Below are positions 17,955 to 26,773 of a stretch of 64,000 nt of DNA, in pieces. The notes under the pieces were generated by a model. It was not told where the DNA came from, made no database searches, and saw nothing but the letters and a program-made list of their open reading frames with translations. Origin of the DNA: JAFNAG01 sp963721405 (lineage in GTDB: Bacteria > Acidobacteriota > UBA6911). The translations under genes were made by a program, and so were the position numbers. The stretch is from contig CAVRJA010000005.1 in the NCBI GenBank assembly GCA_963721405.1, positions 620,001-684,000 of the forward strand, in the 5' to 3' direction. How positions within the stretch are numbered: position 1 is the first letter of the stretch; every line of letters begins with the position of its first letter.

Positions 17955-18380
17955 CTACCTCTTCTTCGGCTCCACATAAGGCCTGGTGACCAGCTTGAGG
18001 TCGCTGTATCCCGCGGAGCGCACCTCTTCGATCACCGACACGATCGACTTCCAGGTGATATCCTTGTCGGCGCGCAGAAAAATCGGGTCCTTCGGATTTT
18101 TCATGTCTTTCTTTAGACGCGCCGAGATGGCCGAAATGTTTATCACATCTGAGTTGTAGTAAAGAATTCCTTCCCGGCTGATCGAAAGCACGACATTCTC
18201 GGCAGGATTCAGCTCGGTGGCCGTCCTGGTCTCGGGCAGCTGGACATCGACTCCGGTCTGCAGAATCGGCGCCGTGACCATGAAGATAATGAGCAGGACG
18301 AGCATCACGTCCACGAGCGGGGTGACGTTGATCTCGGACAGGGAAGTGGCCGTCCGGCCCGTCTGTGTCGTGAAAGCCAT
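17955..18380 (-). CDS. tolR: Biopolymer transport protein TolR/ExbD
   Basis: A 141-residue inner-membrane protein with one transmembrane helix near residues 22-42 (NVTPLVDVMLVLLIIFMVTAP). It contains the conserved Asp of the proton path (PLVDV, D24) and a periplasmic domain (LPETRTATEL, VVLSISREGILYYN, ADKDITWKSIVSVIEEVR). It works with TolQ as the proton-driven motor. Its ATG overlaps the tolQ stop by one base, and tolA/tonB follows 10 nt later. The Tol rather than Exb assignment rests on the neighbouring tolB, pal and ybgF. Confidence 0.93.
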   Translation of the reverse strand: MAFTTQTGRTATSLSEINVTPLVDVMLVLLIIFMVTAPILQTGVDVQLPETRTATELNPAENVVLSISREGILYYNSDVINISAISARLKKDMKNPKDPIFLRADKDITWKSIVSVIEEVRSAGYSDLKLVTRPYVEPKKR

Positions 18381-19135
18381 CAGCTGAAACTCCTCTCGAT
18401 CAGGTTGAGAAGCTCCGTCGAAAAGTCGTCCATTTCGGAGGCGACGTTCTTGATGCGGTGCACAAACTGATTGTATCCGACCACGGCCGGGATCGCGGCA
18501 AACAGGCCGGCGGCCGTCGCGTAGAGGGCGTTCGCGATGCCCGGGGCCACAGCCTGGATCGATGCCGTCTTTGCCAGGCCGAGCCCGTTGAACGCGTCGA
18601 TGATGCCGACGACGGTACCGAGCAGCCCGATAAAGGGAGTCACCGACGCAGTCGTGGCCAGCCAGCTCATGGATTTTTCCAGGACCGAGAGTTCCGCCGA
18701 AGCGGCTCTCTGAAGTGTCCGCTGAATGCCCGCGACGTTCCTTTCAGTCAGCACGACGTGTCCCGGATTGCCCCCCTCTTTGGATTTGGAGGTCTGCAAT
18801 TGGGCGTTGAGTTCCTGGTAGGCGGCCACGAACATGCTGGACAACGGCGTGCCCCGGAAGAGCTCGCACGCCTGGTTTACTTCACTCAGGCGGGAACTCT
18901 TGCGGAAGAGCGCGATGAACCCGCGGCTCTTGTGCTCGATATGCTTGAATGTCAACCACTTGCGGACCATGATGGTCCACGATGCCAGGGAAAACAGCAG
19001 CAGGAGCAGCAGGATCACTGCGGCAAATGCGCGAATCGGAATGGCCGCGCCGAGCAGATTACCCGTATCGGGCGCCGCGGCCTGGAAAGCCAGAAACCAG
19101 GTAGAGTGTATGATGATTCCATCCTCCAGGGACAA
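18380..19135 (-). CDS. tolQ: Tol-Pal system protein TolQ (MotA/TolQ/ExbB proton channel)
   Basis: A 251-residue inner-membrane protein with three transmembrane segments: about 28-52 (AAIPIRAFAAVILLLLLLFS), 160-185 (TPFIGLLGTVVGIIDAF) and 200-225 (ANALYATAAGLFAAIPAVVGYN). The TASVTPFIGLLGTVVGI motif is diagnostic. The start is uncertain: the TTG at 19135 has no ribosome site, while a GGAGG lies inside the coding frame four codons downstream, just before ATC/ATC/ATA codons, so a rare start near 19118 is possible. A promoter candidate lies at 19162-19190. Confidence 0.9.
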   Translation of the reverse strand: MSLEDGIIIHSTWFLAFQAAAPDTGNLLGAAIPIRAFAAVILLLLLLFSLASWTIMVRKWLTFKHIEHKSRGFIALFRKSSRLSEVNQACELFRGTPLSSMFVAAYQELNAQLQTSKSKEGGNPGHVVLTERNVAGIQRTLQRAASAELSVLEKSMSWLATTASVTPFIGLLGTVVGIIDAFNGLGLAKTASIQAVAPGIANALYATAAGLFAAIPAVVGYNQFVHRIKNVASEMDDFSTELLNLIERSFS

Positions 19136-19161
19136 CAGGGTGAATCAAGCTATAAAACTCA

Positions 19162-19190
19162 CAATTACCACAACTTAGCGGAAAAGTCAA
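19162..19190 (-). promoter_or_regulatory. Candidate promoter for the tolQ-led operon
   Basis: On the minus strand TTGACT (19190-19185), a 17-nt spacer and TAATTG (19167-19162), about 25-30 nt ahead of the tolQ start. Confidence 0.4.
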
Positions 19191-19225
19191 ACCTCCCTCC
19201 GACACCGGGTGCAATCGGAGAAGAA

Positions 19226-19388
19226 TTTGCCAATTATCATTTGTCAATTGTCATTTTGGGGGGTCGGCATGTTGGCGGGCAGGTTCTGCGCCCGGGTGCT
19301 TCACCCGCTCCGAACCCGATCCTGACCTCACCGGCCAAAAGTCTGAAGCGGCCAAATGACCATTGACCATTGACCATTGACAAATTCT
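19226..19388. repeat. Inverted pair of TTGACCA/TTGTCAT heptamer tandem repeats
   Basis: The left arm at 19226-19259 reads ...TTTGTCAATTGTCATTTT; the right arm at 19357-19388 reads GACCATTGACCATTGACC... The reverse complement of the right arm matches the left arm closely over ~33 nt, including the flanking GAATTTG. The loop is ~97 nt. Confidence 0.8.
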
Positions 19389-19552
19389 TTTGTCGTTCAT
19401 CGTTGCGCGAGGCATCCTCATTTGTCCGATCAAACGCTGAGCCTAAAAGGTTCACCCGAATTCCGCGAGGATTGAGTCTCACTTCTGATTGCACCCTCCG
19501 ACCCCACCGCCTATCAACCCGCGACAGGAAGCCGTATCTCAAGTCAAAATAT

Positions 19553-19717
19553 CACCGCGGAGGGGCGGAGCGCGCAGAGAAAAAGCGCTGTCCGAATTGG
19601 CAGTCTCTCATGTTCGAGCCAGAATTCCAAGGTTGTTACTCTTGCCACTGCGGAAACTCGGCTCCTGAAACGGCGAGCCAGTCGCATAGGCTCTGCGGCC
19701 ACTGCGCCTCTCCGGTG
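19553..19717. repeat. Inverted pair of CGCAGAG-like repeats
   Basis: The left arm at 19553-19580 (CACCGCGGAGGGGCGGAGCG then CGCAGAG) and the right arm at 19692-19717 (CTCTGCGGCCACTGCGCC then TCTCCGGTG) are complementary with several mismatches. The sequence between them shows no gene. The arrangement parallels the other inverted short-repeat pairs. Confidence 0.6.
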
Positions 19718-19852
19718 AACTTTTTCAGCGCCGCCGGGCACATTCGTTGCGGGCAGACGCCCTCGACCGGCTGCGCACCTGTGTTAGACTAAGCGGGGCC
19801 GCGCAAAACCGGCGCCGCCACAAATCTGATAAAAACCCTGAGAGGCAGAGGC

Positions 19853-21577
19853 ATGCTCCGCTTCTTGAGAATACGCGATTTTGCGCTGATCCGGAATCTT
19901 GAAATCGAATTCGATGAGGGTCTGACGATCCTGACCGGCGAGACGGGTTCGGGCAAGTCCATCATCGTGGACGCCTTCGGCCTACTGGTCGGGGCCCGGT
20001 CCTCCCAGGAAATGATCCGGTCCAATTGTGAGAGTGCGGTTCTGGAAGGCGCCTTCACGCTCGAGAATCCACTCGTGGCGGAGGAACTCACCGCGGCCGG
20101 GATCGGCGCCCCGGATGAGCAGATCCTGATCCGCCGCGAGATCTCCGCCAGCGGACGCGGGCGCGTCTTTATCAACAACAGTCTCGCAACCCTGTCACTG
20201 CTGCGCTCCATCGGGGGCGCCCTCGCGGACATTCACGGGCAGCAGGACCACCAGGCGCTCCTCGACCTGTCCTCGCACCTCAGGTGGCTCGACCGTTTTG
20301 GCGGCAACGAGGCAGGAGTCGAGGAACTGCGCGTTTTTTACAAGCGCATGCGCGAGATTTCCGACCGCCTGCGAGCTTTGGCCATGGACGATCAGGAACG
20401 TCAGCGCCTCCTCGACATCCTACGCTATCAGGTCGATGAAATCCGCCGCGTAAACCTCCAGCCGGGTGAAAAGGAAGACCTGGAAAACGAGCGCTCGATC
20501 CTGGGCAACCGGGAGAAGGTTTTCGCTTTGTCGAGCGAGGCATATGCGCTCCTGTACGAGAGCGAACAGGCGATCCTGGGCCAGGCGGACCGCTTGTCCC
20601 GCGTCCTGCAACAGCTGTCTGAATTCGATTCCGGCTGGCGCCCGCACGTGGAGGCGCTGCGCGAGAGCCGGTACCGGCTGGAGGACCTTTCGTATGCGGC
20701 GCGCGATTACACTGCCGGGATGGACTTCAGCCCCGAACGTCTTGAACAGGTGGAGCGGCGGCTCGCGGATCTGGAACGGCTCTCCGGAAAATACGGCAAA
20801 ACCGCGGAGGAGATCCTGGCCTTCGCCGATCAATCCGAGAAGCGCCTGGAAGAACTGGCATCCTCCAGTGACGCCGCCACTCGACTCACTGCCGAACTCG
20901 ATTCCTTGTTGAAACAATTTCTCGGGCTGGCCGAAAGCCTGTCTGCCAAGAGGCGCCAGGACGCGATGAGGCTCGAACGGGAAATCCGGAAGGAGTTTCA
21001 CACGCTCGCGATGGAAAAAATGGAAATGAGCGTCCGGTTTCACCCCCGGGACAGGACATCCGCGGCCGACAGCGGGCGGCTGCCTTCCTGCTGTGGACCC
21101 GCCGGCGTGGATCAGGTAGAGTTTCTGGTGGCGCCGAACGTCGGAGAAGACATGAGACCGCTCGCGCGCATCGCCTCGGGCGGCGAACTTTCACGCATCA
21201 TGCTGGCGATCCGGACTCTGTGCGGCGGCGGCGAGGCAGGAAAGACACTGGTATTCGACGAGATCGATGCCGGCATCGGCGGGCGGGCGGCGGAAGCGGT
21301 GGGCAGGAGACTGAGAGAAGTGTCGGAACACAACCAGGTGTTTTGCGTCACCCATCTGCCCCAGATTGCCGCCTACGCAGGCGACCACTTCAGCGTGCGC
21401 AAGGAGCAGGTCGGGGAACGGACCGAGACGTCTGTCGGGCGCCTGCAAGGGGCGGCACGAGTGCAGGAACTGGCGCGGATGATGGGGGGAGAGCTGATCA
21501 CCGACACGACGCGCCGTCATGCGAGGGAGATGCTCGATCACGCCGGCAAAGGAACCAGGAAAGCAACACGGGCATGA
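19853..21577 (+). CDS. recN: DNA repair protein RecN
   Basis: A 574-residue SMC-like ATPase acting in double-strand break repair. The N-terminal half-domain starts MLRFLRIRDFALIRN with Walker A GETGSGKS (29-36). A DIHGQQDHQALL motif near residue 130 is typical. A long coiled coil occupies the middle. The C-terminal half has ARIASGGELSRIMLAI (signature), LVFDEIDAGIGG (Walker B) and VFCVTHLPQIAAYA. The order and length fit RecN. The ATG of miaB overlaps its stop (ATGA). Upstream is a repeat-filled gap; I see no clear promoter. Confidence 0.96.
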   Translation: MLRFLRIRDFALIRNLEIEFDEGLTILTGETGSGKSIIVDAFGLLVGARSSQEMIRSNCESAVLEGAFTLENPLVAEELTAAGIGAPDEQILIRREISASGRGRVFINNSLATLSLLRSIGGALADIHGQQDHQALLDLSSHLRWLDRFGGNEAGVEELRVFYKRMREISDRLRALAMDDQERQRLLDILRYQVDEIRRVNLQPGEKEDLENERSILGNREKVFALSSEAYALLYESEQAILGQADRLSRVLQQLSEFDSGWRPHVEALRESRYRLEDLSYAARDYTAGMDFSPERLEQVERRLADLERLSGKYGKTAEEILAFADQSEKRLEELASSSDAATRLTAELDSLLKQFLGLAESLSAKRRQDAMRLEREIRKEFHTLAMEKMEMSVRFHPRDRTSAADSGRLPSCCGPAGVDQVEFLVAPNVGEDMRPLARIASGGELSRIMLAIRTLCGGGEAGKTLVFDEIDAGIGGRAAEAVGRRLREVSEHNQVFCVTHLPQIAAYAGDHFSVRKEQVGERTETSVGRLQGAARVQELARMMGGELITDTTRRHAREMLDHAGKGTRKATRA

Positions 21578-22899
21578 GCAAGGAAAGGAAATTCTTCATC
21601 GAGACCTTCGGGTGCCAGATGAATGAGCTCGATTCCGAAAAGATCGCCGGCAACCTGCGGCATCACGGAATGGAGCCGGCCGGCGAAGCAACGGGGGCGG
21701 ACGTCATCATTCTCAACACGTGCAGCGTCCGCGAAAAGGCCGTGCAGAAGGTGTATGCGCGCCTGGGCGAGATCCGGAAACTCAAGGCTGAGCGGCAGGA
21801 CCTGATCGTCGGAGTCGTGGGCTGCATGGCCCAGCTCGAAGGCGAGCGCATTCTCAAGAAGGTCCCGTACGTGAACATTCTCGCCGGTCCCCAGAAGGGC
21901 CACGTCATAGCCGACCTGGTGGACAAGGCCGCCGACAGCCAGTCCCCGGCCATCGACCTGCGCATGGACGAAGACCCTGAGCCCCTGGAAACCTCTTTCG
22001 TGTTGAGGGAGAGCCGTTGGCGAGCCGGTGTGACCATCAGCGAAGGTTGCGACCGCTGCTGCAGCTTCTGCGTCGTGCCGTTCACCCGCGGGAAGCAGCG
22101 GGACCGTGACAGCTCCAACATCGTGCGCGAGGTACGCAACCTGGTTGGACAGGGATACCTCGAGATTGTCCTGCTTGGGCAGACGGTGAACGCCTACCGG
22201 GATCCTTCCGTCGCGGGACTGACCTTTGCCGGGTTGCTGCGGAAACTGGCGGAGGTCGAAGGTCTCAAACGGATTCGTTTTACGTCTCCCCATCCCAATG
22301 AGTTCGACGACGACCTGCTCGAGGCCATGGTTGCCTGCCCGCAGATCTGCGATCACGTGCACCTGCCGGTCCAGTCAGGATCTACCCGCGTGCTTCGTTC
22401 CATGCGGCGGGGATACACCCGGGAAAAGTACCTGAGCACCATCTCCAGGATCCGCCGCGCGCCCCGTCCAATCGCGGTTTCGACCGACATCATCGTGGGT
22501 TTTCCCGGTGAGTCGGAGGAGGACTTTCGGGATACTCTTAGCCTCCTCGATCAGGTACAATACGATAGTGTTTTTTCCTTCAAATACTCGCCCCGACCCA
22601 ACACGACGGCTCTCGAGCTTGGAGACGATGTCGGGGACGAGGAAAAGGGAAGAAGGCTTACGGTTTTGCAGGAGCAGCAGAAACTGATTCAATACAACAG
22701 GAATGCCGCCTACCAGGGACAGATCGCGGAAGTCCTGGTCGACGGCAAGGCGCGCAGCAGATTCGCCCTCGCGGGGCGTATGAGCAACAACAGGATCGTC
22801 AATTTTGACGGACCCGAGAGCCTGCTGGGACACATCGTCAAGGTGGAGGTAGCGGGATTTAGCGCCAATAGTCTCAAGGGTGTCTGGATTCAGCAGTAA
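21574..22899 (+). CDS. miaB: tRNA-2-methylthio-N6-dimethylallyladenosine synthase MiaB
   Basis: A 441-residue radical-SAM methylthiotransferase that converts i6A37 of tRNA to ms2i6A37. The N-terminal UPF0004 domain has the three auxiliary-cluster cysteines (GCQMNE, NTCSVR, GCMAQ). The radical SAM motif CxxxCxxC is in GCDRCCSFCVVPFTRG. A C-terminal TRAM domain follows (YQGQIAEVLVDG). The ATG at 21574 overlaps the recN stop; a long open frame upstream is a recN shadow. The sequence fits MiaB better than MtaB or RimO (QMNELDSEK start). Confidence 0.95.
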   Translation: MSKERKFFIETFGCQMNELDSEKIAGNLRHHGMEPAGEATGADVIILNTCSVREKAVQKVYARLGEIRKLKAERQDLIVGVVGCMAQLEGERILKKVPYVNILAGPQKGHVIADLVDKAADSQSPAIDLRMDEDPEPLETSFVLRESRWRAGVTISEGCDRCCSFCVVPFTRGKQRDRDSSNIVREVRNLVGQGYLEIVLLGQTVNAYRDPSVAGLTFAGLLRKLAEVEGLKRIRFTSPHPNEFDDDLLEAMVACPQICDHVHLPVQSGSTRVLRSMRRGYTREKYLSTISRIRRAPRPIAVSTDIIVGFPGESEEDFRDTLSLLDQVQYDSVFSFKYSPRPNTTALELGDDVGDEEKGRRLTVLQEQQKLIQYNRNAAYQGQIAEVLVDGKARSRFALAGRMSNNRIVNFDGPESLLGHIVKVEVAGFSANSLKGVWIQQ

Positions 22900-22909
22900 C
22901 GGAGGCCGC

Positions 22910-23407
22910 ATGAAAGAGATTGAATTCAAAATCAAGGGATTGATGATGGATCCGCTGACCAACTCCCCGATCGTCGTCCTCCAGGACACCACCAGCGACA
23001 CCTTGCTGCCCATCTGGGTCGGCATCTTCGAAGCGAATGCCATCGCGCTGCAGATCGAAAAGGTCGACACCCCGCGCCCGATGACTCACGACCTGATCAA
23101 GGGCCTGCTGAACACCCTGAACGCGCACGTGCTCAAGATCGTCGTCACCGAACTGAAGGACAATACTTTTTATGCGTTGATCTTCCTCGATGTCCAGGGG
23201 AAGACGATTACCGTCGACTCACGCCCCTCCGATGCCATCGCCCTCGCTTTGCGCACCGAATCGCCGATTTTCGTCACTGACGATGTGCTCACGAAATCCG
23301 CCAGCTCCTCCTCGACGACGCTTTCCGCGGAACGCAGCACACCGGAGGAGATCCGTCAGTGGCTCGAGAACCTGAATCCCGAGGATATGGGCAAGTACAA
23401 GATGTGA
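22910..23407 (+). CDS. Bifunctional nuclease family protein (BFN/DUF151)
   Basis: A 165-residue protein with the DUF151 fold: MKEIEFKIKGLMMDP, LLPIWVGIFEANAIALQIE, RPMTHDLIKGLL, and the core DSRPSDAIALALRTESPIFV. The C-terminal tail (EEIRQWLENLNPEDMG) is a short helix as in many members. Some BFN proteins have DNase/RNase activity; the role in bacteria is poorly known. Start ATG 22910 has GGAGG at 22901-22905. It lies 10 nt after miaB, probably co-transcribed with recN-miaB. Confidence 0.93.
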   Translation: MKEIEFKIKGLMMDPLTNSPIVVLQDTTSDTLLPIWVGIFEANAIALQIEKVDTPRPMTHDLIKGLLNTLNAHVLKIVVTELKDNTFYALIFLDVQGKTITVDSRPSDAIALALRTESPIFVTDDVLTKSASSSSTTLSAERSTPEEIRQWLENLNPEDMGKYKM

Positions 23408-23536
23408 GAGTGTCATTTGGCGGGGCCCACACTCGCGGCCGTCTCGCGCGGCAAAGCCCCCTCAGGCCGTGCAAGGAGCCACGGGGTACGCGGGCCCCGC
23501 TTCCAATCCGACCACCCGTCTCCGATTTTAATTCTT

Positions 23537-23695
23537 AGACCTGAACTTGGACTTGGACTTGGACCTGGACTTGGACCACGACCACGGTATGCACCGATCC
23601 AGGAAGATCCGCCGAAAGACGCCAGATTGTCTGCAAGGCTTTTTCGGATGCACTCCAGGTCCGCGTCCACGTCCACGTCCAGGTCTAGGTCTAGG
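23537..23695. repeat. Inverted pair of GTCCAN hexamer tandem repeats
   Basis: The left arm at 23537-23579 repeats GGACTT/GGACCT on plus; the right arm at 23654-23695 repeats GTCCAC/GTCCAG/GTCTAG in the opposite orientation. The loop is ~75 nt. The same hexamers occur as opposed arms at four other places in the window. Confidence 0.85.
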
Positions 23696-23712
23696 TTAGA
23701 TCTGGACATCGA

Positions 23713-24058
23713 GTAGGTCCCGGCCGCCGGACGGGACCCTAATCTAGTTTCTGTCGCGAAACTCAATCATTGTCCTGCCTGGTCATGAACGTGGAATTGG
23801 ACCTAGACTTGGACGCGGTCAGCTTTCCTTGATGTAACCTCAGGCGAATGCGGCACTTATATCGGGCCAGCGGTATTGGCCGGGTCTACGTCCACGTCCA
23901 GGTCCAAGTCCAAGTCTAGGTCCAGGTAAGATGACCTTGGAGTTTCGCGACAGAAACTAACCCCGGCAAGTATCCAAGACCTTGACACGCATGCCAGCTT
24001 CGAATCGGAGCGGCCTCCGATAGCGAAAGTGACTGGTCCCGTCCGGCGGCCGGGACCT
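23713..24058. repeat. 26-nt inverted repeat bracketing the MITE-like element
   Basis: GTAGGTCCCGGCCGCCGGAC... at 23713-23738 and its exact reverse complement at 24033-24058. Each arm is itself a short imperfect palindrome (GGTCCCG and CGGGACC). The MITE-like copy at 23746-23958 lies wholly inside, so one element appears inserted in another. Confidence 0.8.
23746..23958. mobile_element. MITE-like element with 19-bp terminal inverted repeats, copy 1
   Basis: Length 213 bp. The left terminus AGTTTCTGTCGCGAAACTC (23746-23764) is the exact reverse complement of the right terminus (23940-23958). TA directly flanks the GTTTC/GAAAC core on both sides, compatible with a TA target duplication. Inside, two GTCCAN arms in opposite orientation (23791-23819 and 23884-23927) flank a conserved stretch (TTGATGTAACCTC, GGCACTTATATCGGGCCA) also present in the copy at 34291-34484. 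It encodes no protein, so it would depend on a transposase in trans. Confidence 0.8.
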
Positions 24059-24310
24059 ACTTCTGTTTTACTTGCAGTACCTTATTGAGGCGGGAAGAGT
24101 GGGCAGCGGGGCGTGCCGGCGGCCAGTTCAGACGAAATCTGCCGCATCCGCTAGTTAACATAATATATCTTATCAGAAGTAGATATTGTGGGCGGCAGGC
24201 CGGTTGGGACGGCAGTTGGCGAAGTCTTCCCCGGCGCCCTCGCCAACCGGGATCCCCCGCGGCGCAAGGTTCCTTTACTGTGACACTTACCCTGTGCTAG
24301 TCTTTCCGCA

Positions 24311-26680
24311 ATGCGCAAGATCGACAAAATCCTATACATCGCGATCATACCGCCGTTTTTGATTTCGCTCGGCGTGCTCACGTTCGTCGTCTTCAGCGAC
24401 AAGCTCGGACGCCTGTCTGAATTGTTGATCACGCGCAATGCCTCCCCGGAAGTCGTCCTCGTGATCGCCGGGACACTGGCGCCCGCGGTCCTGATGCTGA
24501 CCCTGCCGCTGTCGTTTCTAATCGGCACCCTGATCGGTTTGAGCGGCCTGTCCGGAGAGTGCCAGATCACCGCTTTACGGGCCTGCGGGGTGTCCATGCG
24601 GCAGATGCTGCGCCCGGTCTTCACGCTGGCCGTGATCGTCGGGCTGGCAACCTCGGTGCTGTCGGTGGTGGTGCTTCCCAAAACCAACGATATTTACAAC
24701 GGATTATTAAATCTCATTAATGTCCGGCAGGTGACCTCCAGGATCGTGCCGCGGGTCTTCAATGACGATTTCGCCAATATCGTGTTCTACCTCGACGATC
24801 TCTCGATCGACCGGCAACACTGGGACCGGGTGTTCCTTGCCGACAATACCGATAAGACTGCTCCCAGGATCGTCCTGGCGCGCGAGGGGACCTGGATTTC
24901 CGACCCCTCGGGATCGCGCCTCCAGCTGCACCTGGAAAACGGCGCCATTTACGAGGTCAATCCGCAGGATCCGAGTAAAGACAAGATCAGCCAATTCGGC
25001 GCCACGGACATACCCATCGAGCTCAACATCACCCCGTTAAAGGGAACGGGCAGCGGGGCGCTGCAGGACCCGTCCGAGAAGAAAACGGCCGACCTGATAA
25101 GAGTCGCTCCCGGCCTCACTCCTGAGCAACGCCGGGATGAGCTGATTGAACTTCACCAGCGTTTCGCACTTCCCTGCTCCGTGCTGGCCTTTGCGCTGAT
25201 CGGCCTGGCATTGGGAATCAACACGCGAGGCGGGGGGAGGACCTCCGGCTCCGTGCTCAGCCTGATCCTCGTGCTCCTGTTTTACGTCCTGTTCTTCAAT
25301 GGGCGGCGGCTGGCGGCAGCGGGCCAGCTTTCCCCATGGCTCGGGCTGTGGGGCGCCGATATCATCCTGGTCGGAGTCGGCCTGTTTCTGCTCGCCTGCA
25401 CCGAGAGGTGCGGCGGGTTCAGCCACTCCCTGTTCAGCTGGCACTGGCAGCCCTGGATGGAAACACTCACACGCAAATTTCACATGGGCCCCCTGCACAG
25501 ATTATTCCGGAAGATCAACGATCTCGCCTTTTCCTCCACAAGCCGGATCGTGCGCCTCCGCTTTCCCAAGGTGCTCGACGTTTACATCGGCCGTGGATTT
25601 CTCGTTTATTTCGTCTGGTCGACGGTGGTCTGTTATTCGCTCTTTGTGATTCTCACGCTTTTCGATCTGCTCGACGATATCATCAAGAACCACGCGGGTA
25701 TTTTGCTCATCCTTCAATACTTCGTATTTCTGACGCCGCAGATTCTCCTGTATATCGTCCCTATGGCAGTGCTCGTGGCGATTCTGATCCAATTCGGGAT
25801 CCTGGAGAAGGGTTCGGAGGTGACCGCTCTCAAGGCCGGCGGCTGGAGCCTGTACCGCATTGCACTCCCGGTGTTCCTGACCGCCGGGTTCCTGTGCGCC
25901 GGGATTTTCTTCATCCAGGACTTTATCCTTCCCTATGCAAACGTTCGCCAGGACGCAATGCGAAACCTCATCAAGGGAAAGCCGCCGCAAAACTTCCGCC
26001 GGATGCGCAAGTGGATCTTCGGCGAATCCAGGCCCCTTGCCAACCGGAACGAAGAACCCGACCGTATCTTCAACTACGACCTTTTCAATTCGAATACGGA
26101 CACGTTTTACGGTCTCAACGTGTACGAGGTCGATCTTCGCCAATTGACCATCAAACGCCGCGTTTACGCCAATAACGCCACCATCGACTCCCAGGGGAAA
26201 TGGCAGCTCGACAACGGTTGGATCCGCGATTTCCGTCCCGAACACAAGGGCTTTGAGCGCATCGCCAAAAGAGACTTCTCGTTCCCGGAACAAGCCGCCT
26301 ATTTCCGGAAGGAGATCTTCGAGCCCAAGGAATCGTCCAAACTCACCTACCTGGAGTTAAAGGCTTACATTGAATACCTTAAGCAATCCGGCTATAACGC
26401 TATAGAATTACAGGTAGAGTTGAACAAGAAAGTCTCCTTCCCGCTCAGTTGCTTCGTCATGGCGCTGCTCGGGATTCCCTTTTCGTTCTCCATGGGAAAG
26501 AAGGGGGCATTCTTCGGCATCACCGCCAGCGTGATTATCGCCATGGCATACTGGGGAATCTTCAGCGTCTTCGAACAGATGGGGGCCTACGGACTTCTGA
26601 CGCCCTTGCTTTCGGCCTGGGCGCCGAACCTGCTTTTCGGCGCGGCCGGCCTCGCACTCCTCTTTACGATCCGGACCTGA
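24311..26680 (+). CDS. LptF-LptG fusion, LPS export permease (YjgP/YjgQ family)
   Basis: A 789-residue inner-membrane protein with two complete YjgP/YjgQ modules joined head to tail. Module 1 (about 1-365) begins KIDKILYIAIIPPFLISLG and has GECQITALRACGVSMRQML; module 2 (about 420-789) begins KVLDVYIGRGFLVYFVW and has GSEVTALKAGGWSLYRIAL. Each has the expected membrane segments around a beta-jellyroll periplasmic domain. LptF and LptG are usually separate proteins that form the LptB2FG extractor; here one chain supplies both. No SD precedes the ATG, and a TAGTCT (24298-24303) only 7 nt upstream suggests a leaderless transcript. lptE lies at 46 kb; lptB, C, A and D are not in the window. Confidence 0.93.
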   Translation: MRKIDKILYIAIIPPFLISLGVLTFVVFSDKLGRLSELLITRNASPEVVLVIAGTLAPAVLMLTLPLSFLIGTLIGLSGLSGECQITALRACGVSMRQMLRPVFTLAVIVGLATSVLSVVVLPKTNDIYNGLLNLINVRQVTSRIVPRVFNDDFANIVFYLDDLSIDRQHWDRVFLADNTDKTAPRIVLAREGTWISDPSGSRLQLHLENGAIYEVNPQDPSKDKISQFGATDIPIELNITPLKGTGSGALQDPSEKKTADLIRVAPGLTPEQRRDELIELHQRFALPCSVLAFALIGLALGINTRGGGRTSGSVLSLILVLLFYVLFFNGRRLAAAGQLSPWLGLWGADIILVGVGLFLLACTERCGGFSHSLFSWHWQPWMETLTRKFHMGPLHRLFRKINDLAFSSTSRIVRLRFPKVLDVYIGRGFLVYFVWSTVVCYSLFVILTLFDLLDDIIKNHAGILLILQYFVFLTPQILLYIVPMAVLVAILIQFGILEKGSEVTALKAGGWSLYRIALPVFLTAGFLCAGIFFIQDFILPYANVRQDAMRNLIKGKPPQNFRRMRKWIFGESRPLANRNEEPDRIFNYDLFNSNTDTFYGLNVYEVDLRQLTIKRRVYANNATIDSQGKWQLDNGWIRDFRPEHKGFERIAKRDFSFPEQAAYFRKEIFEPKESSKLTYLELKAYIEYLKQSGYNAIELQVELNKKVSFPLSCFVMALLGIPFSFSMGKKGAFFGITASVIIAMAYWGIFSVFEQMGAYGLLTPLLSAWAPNLLFGAAGLALLFTIRT

Positions 26681-26773
26681 CCCCGGCGGGATTACTTCGT
26701 CCTGACACCGTTTGAAGCCCCCCGCGGGCACGTGAAAACCTTTCTCCGCGATAGGCGCAGGATTCGCAGCATT

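Larger units (their letters stand above)
19136..19852. repeat. Repeat-filled divergent intergenic region between tolQ and recN
   Basis: No gene is supported. It holds a candidate promoter for the tol genes (19162-19190), a TTGACCA/TTGTCAT heptamer pair (19226-19388), a fragment at ~19473-19500 (GATTGCACCCTC) resembling one at 12531-12558, and a second inverted pair of CGCAGAG-like repeats (19553-19580 and 19692-19717). Nothing recognisable as an RNA gene is seen. Confidence 0.7.
23408..24310. repeat. Repeat-filled ~900 bp gap with a MITE-like element and GTCCAN arms
   Basis: No gene is supported. It contains an inverted GTCCAN pair (23537-23579 and 23654-23695), an inverted pair of 26 nt (23713-23738 and 24033-24058), and between the latter the MITE-like element at 23746-23958. 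From ~23995 a CGGAGCGGCCTCCGATAGCG motif resembles one at 40485-40505. Just before the next gene TAGTCT (24298-24303) may be a -10 box. Confidence 0.75.

Noticed and set aside
23417..23766. Open frames encoding LDLDLDVDVD-type peptides on both strands
   Set aside because: They are translations of the GTCCAN hexamer repeats and not genes.
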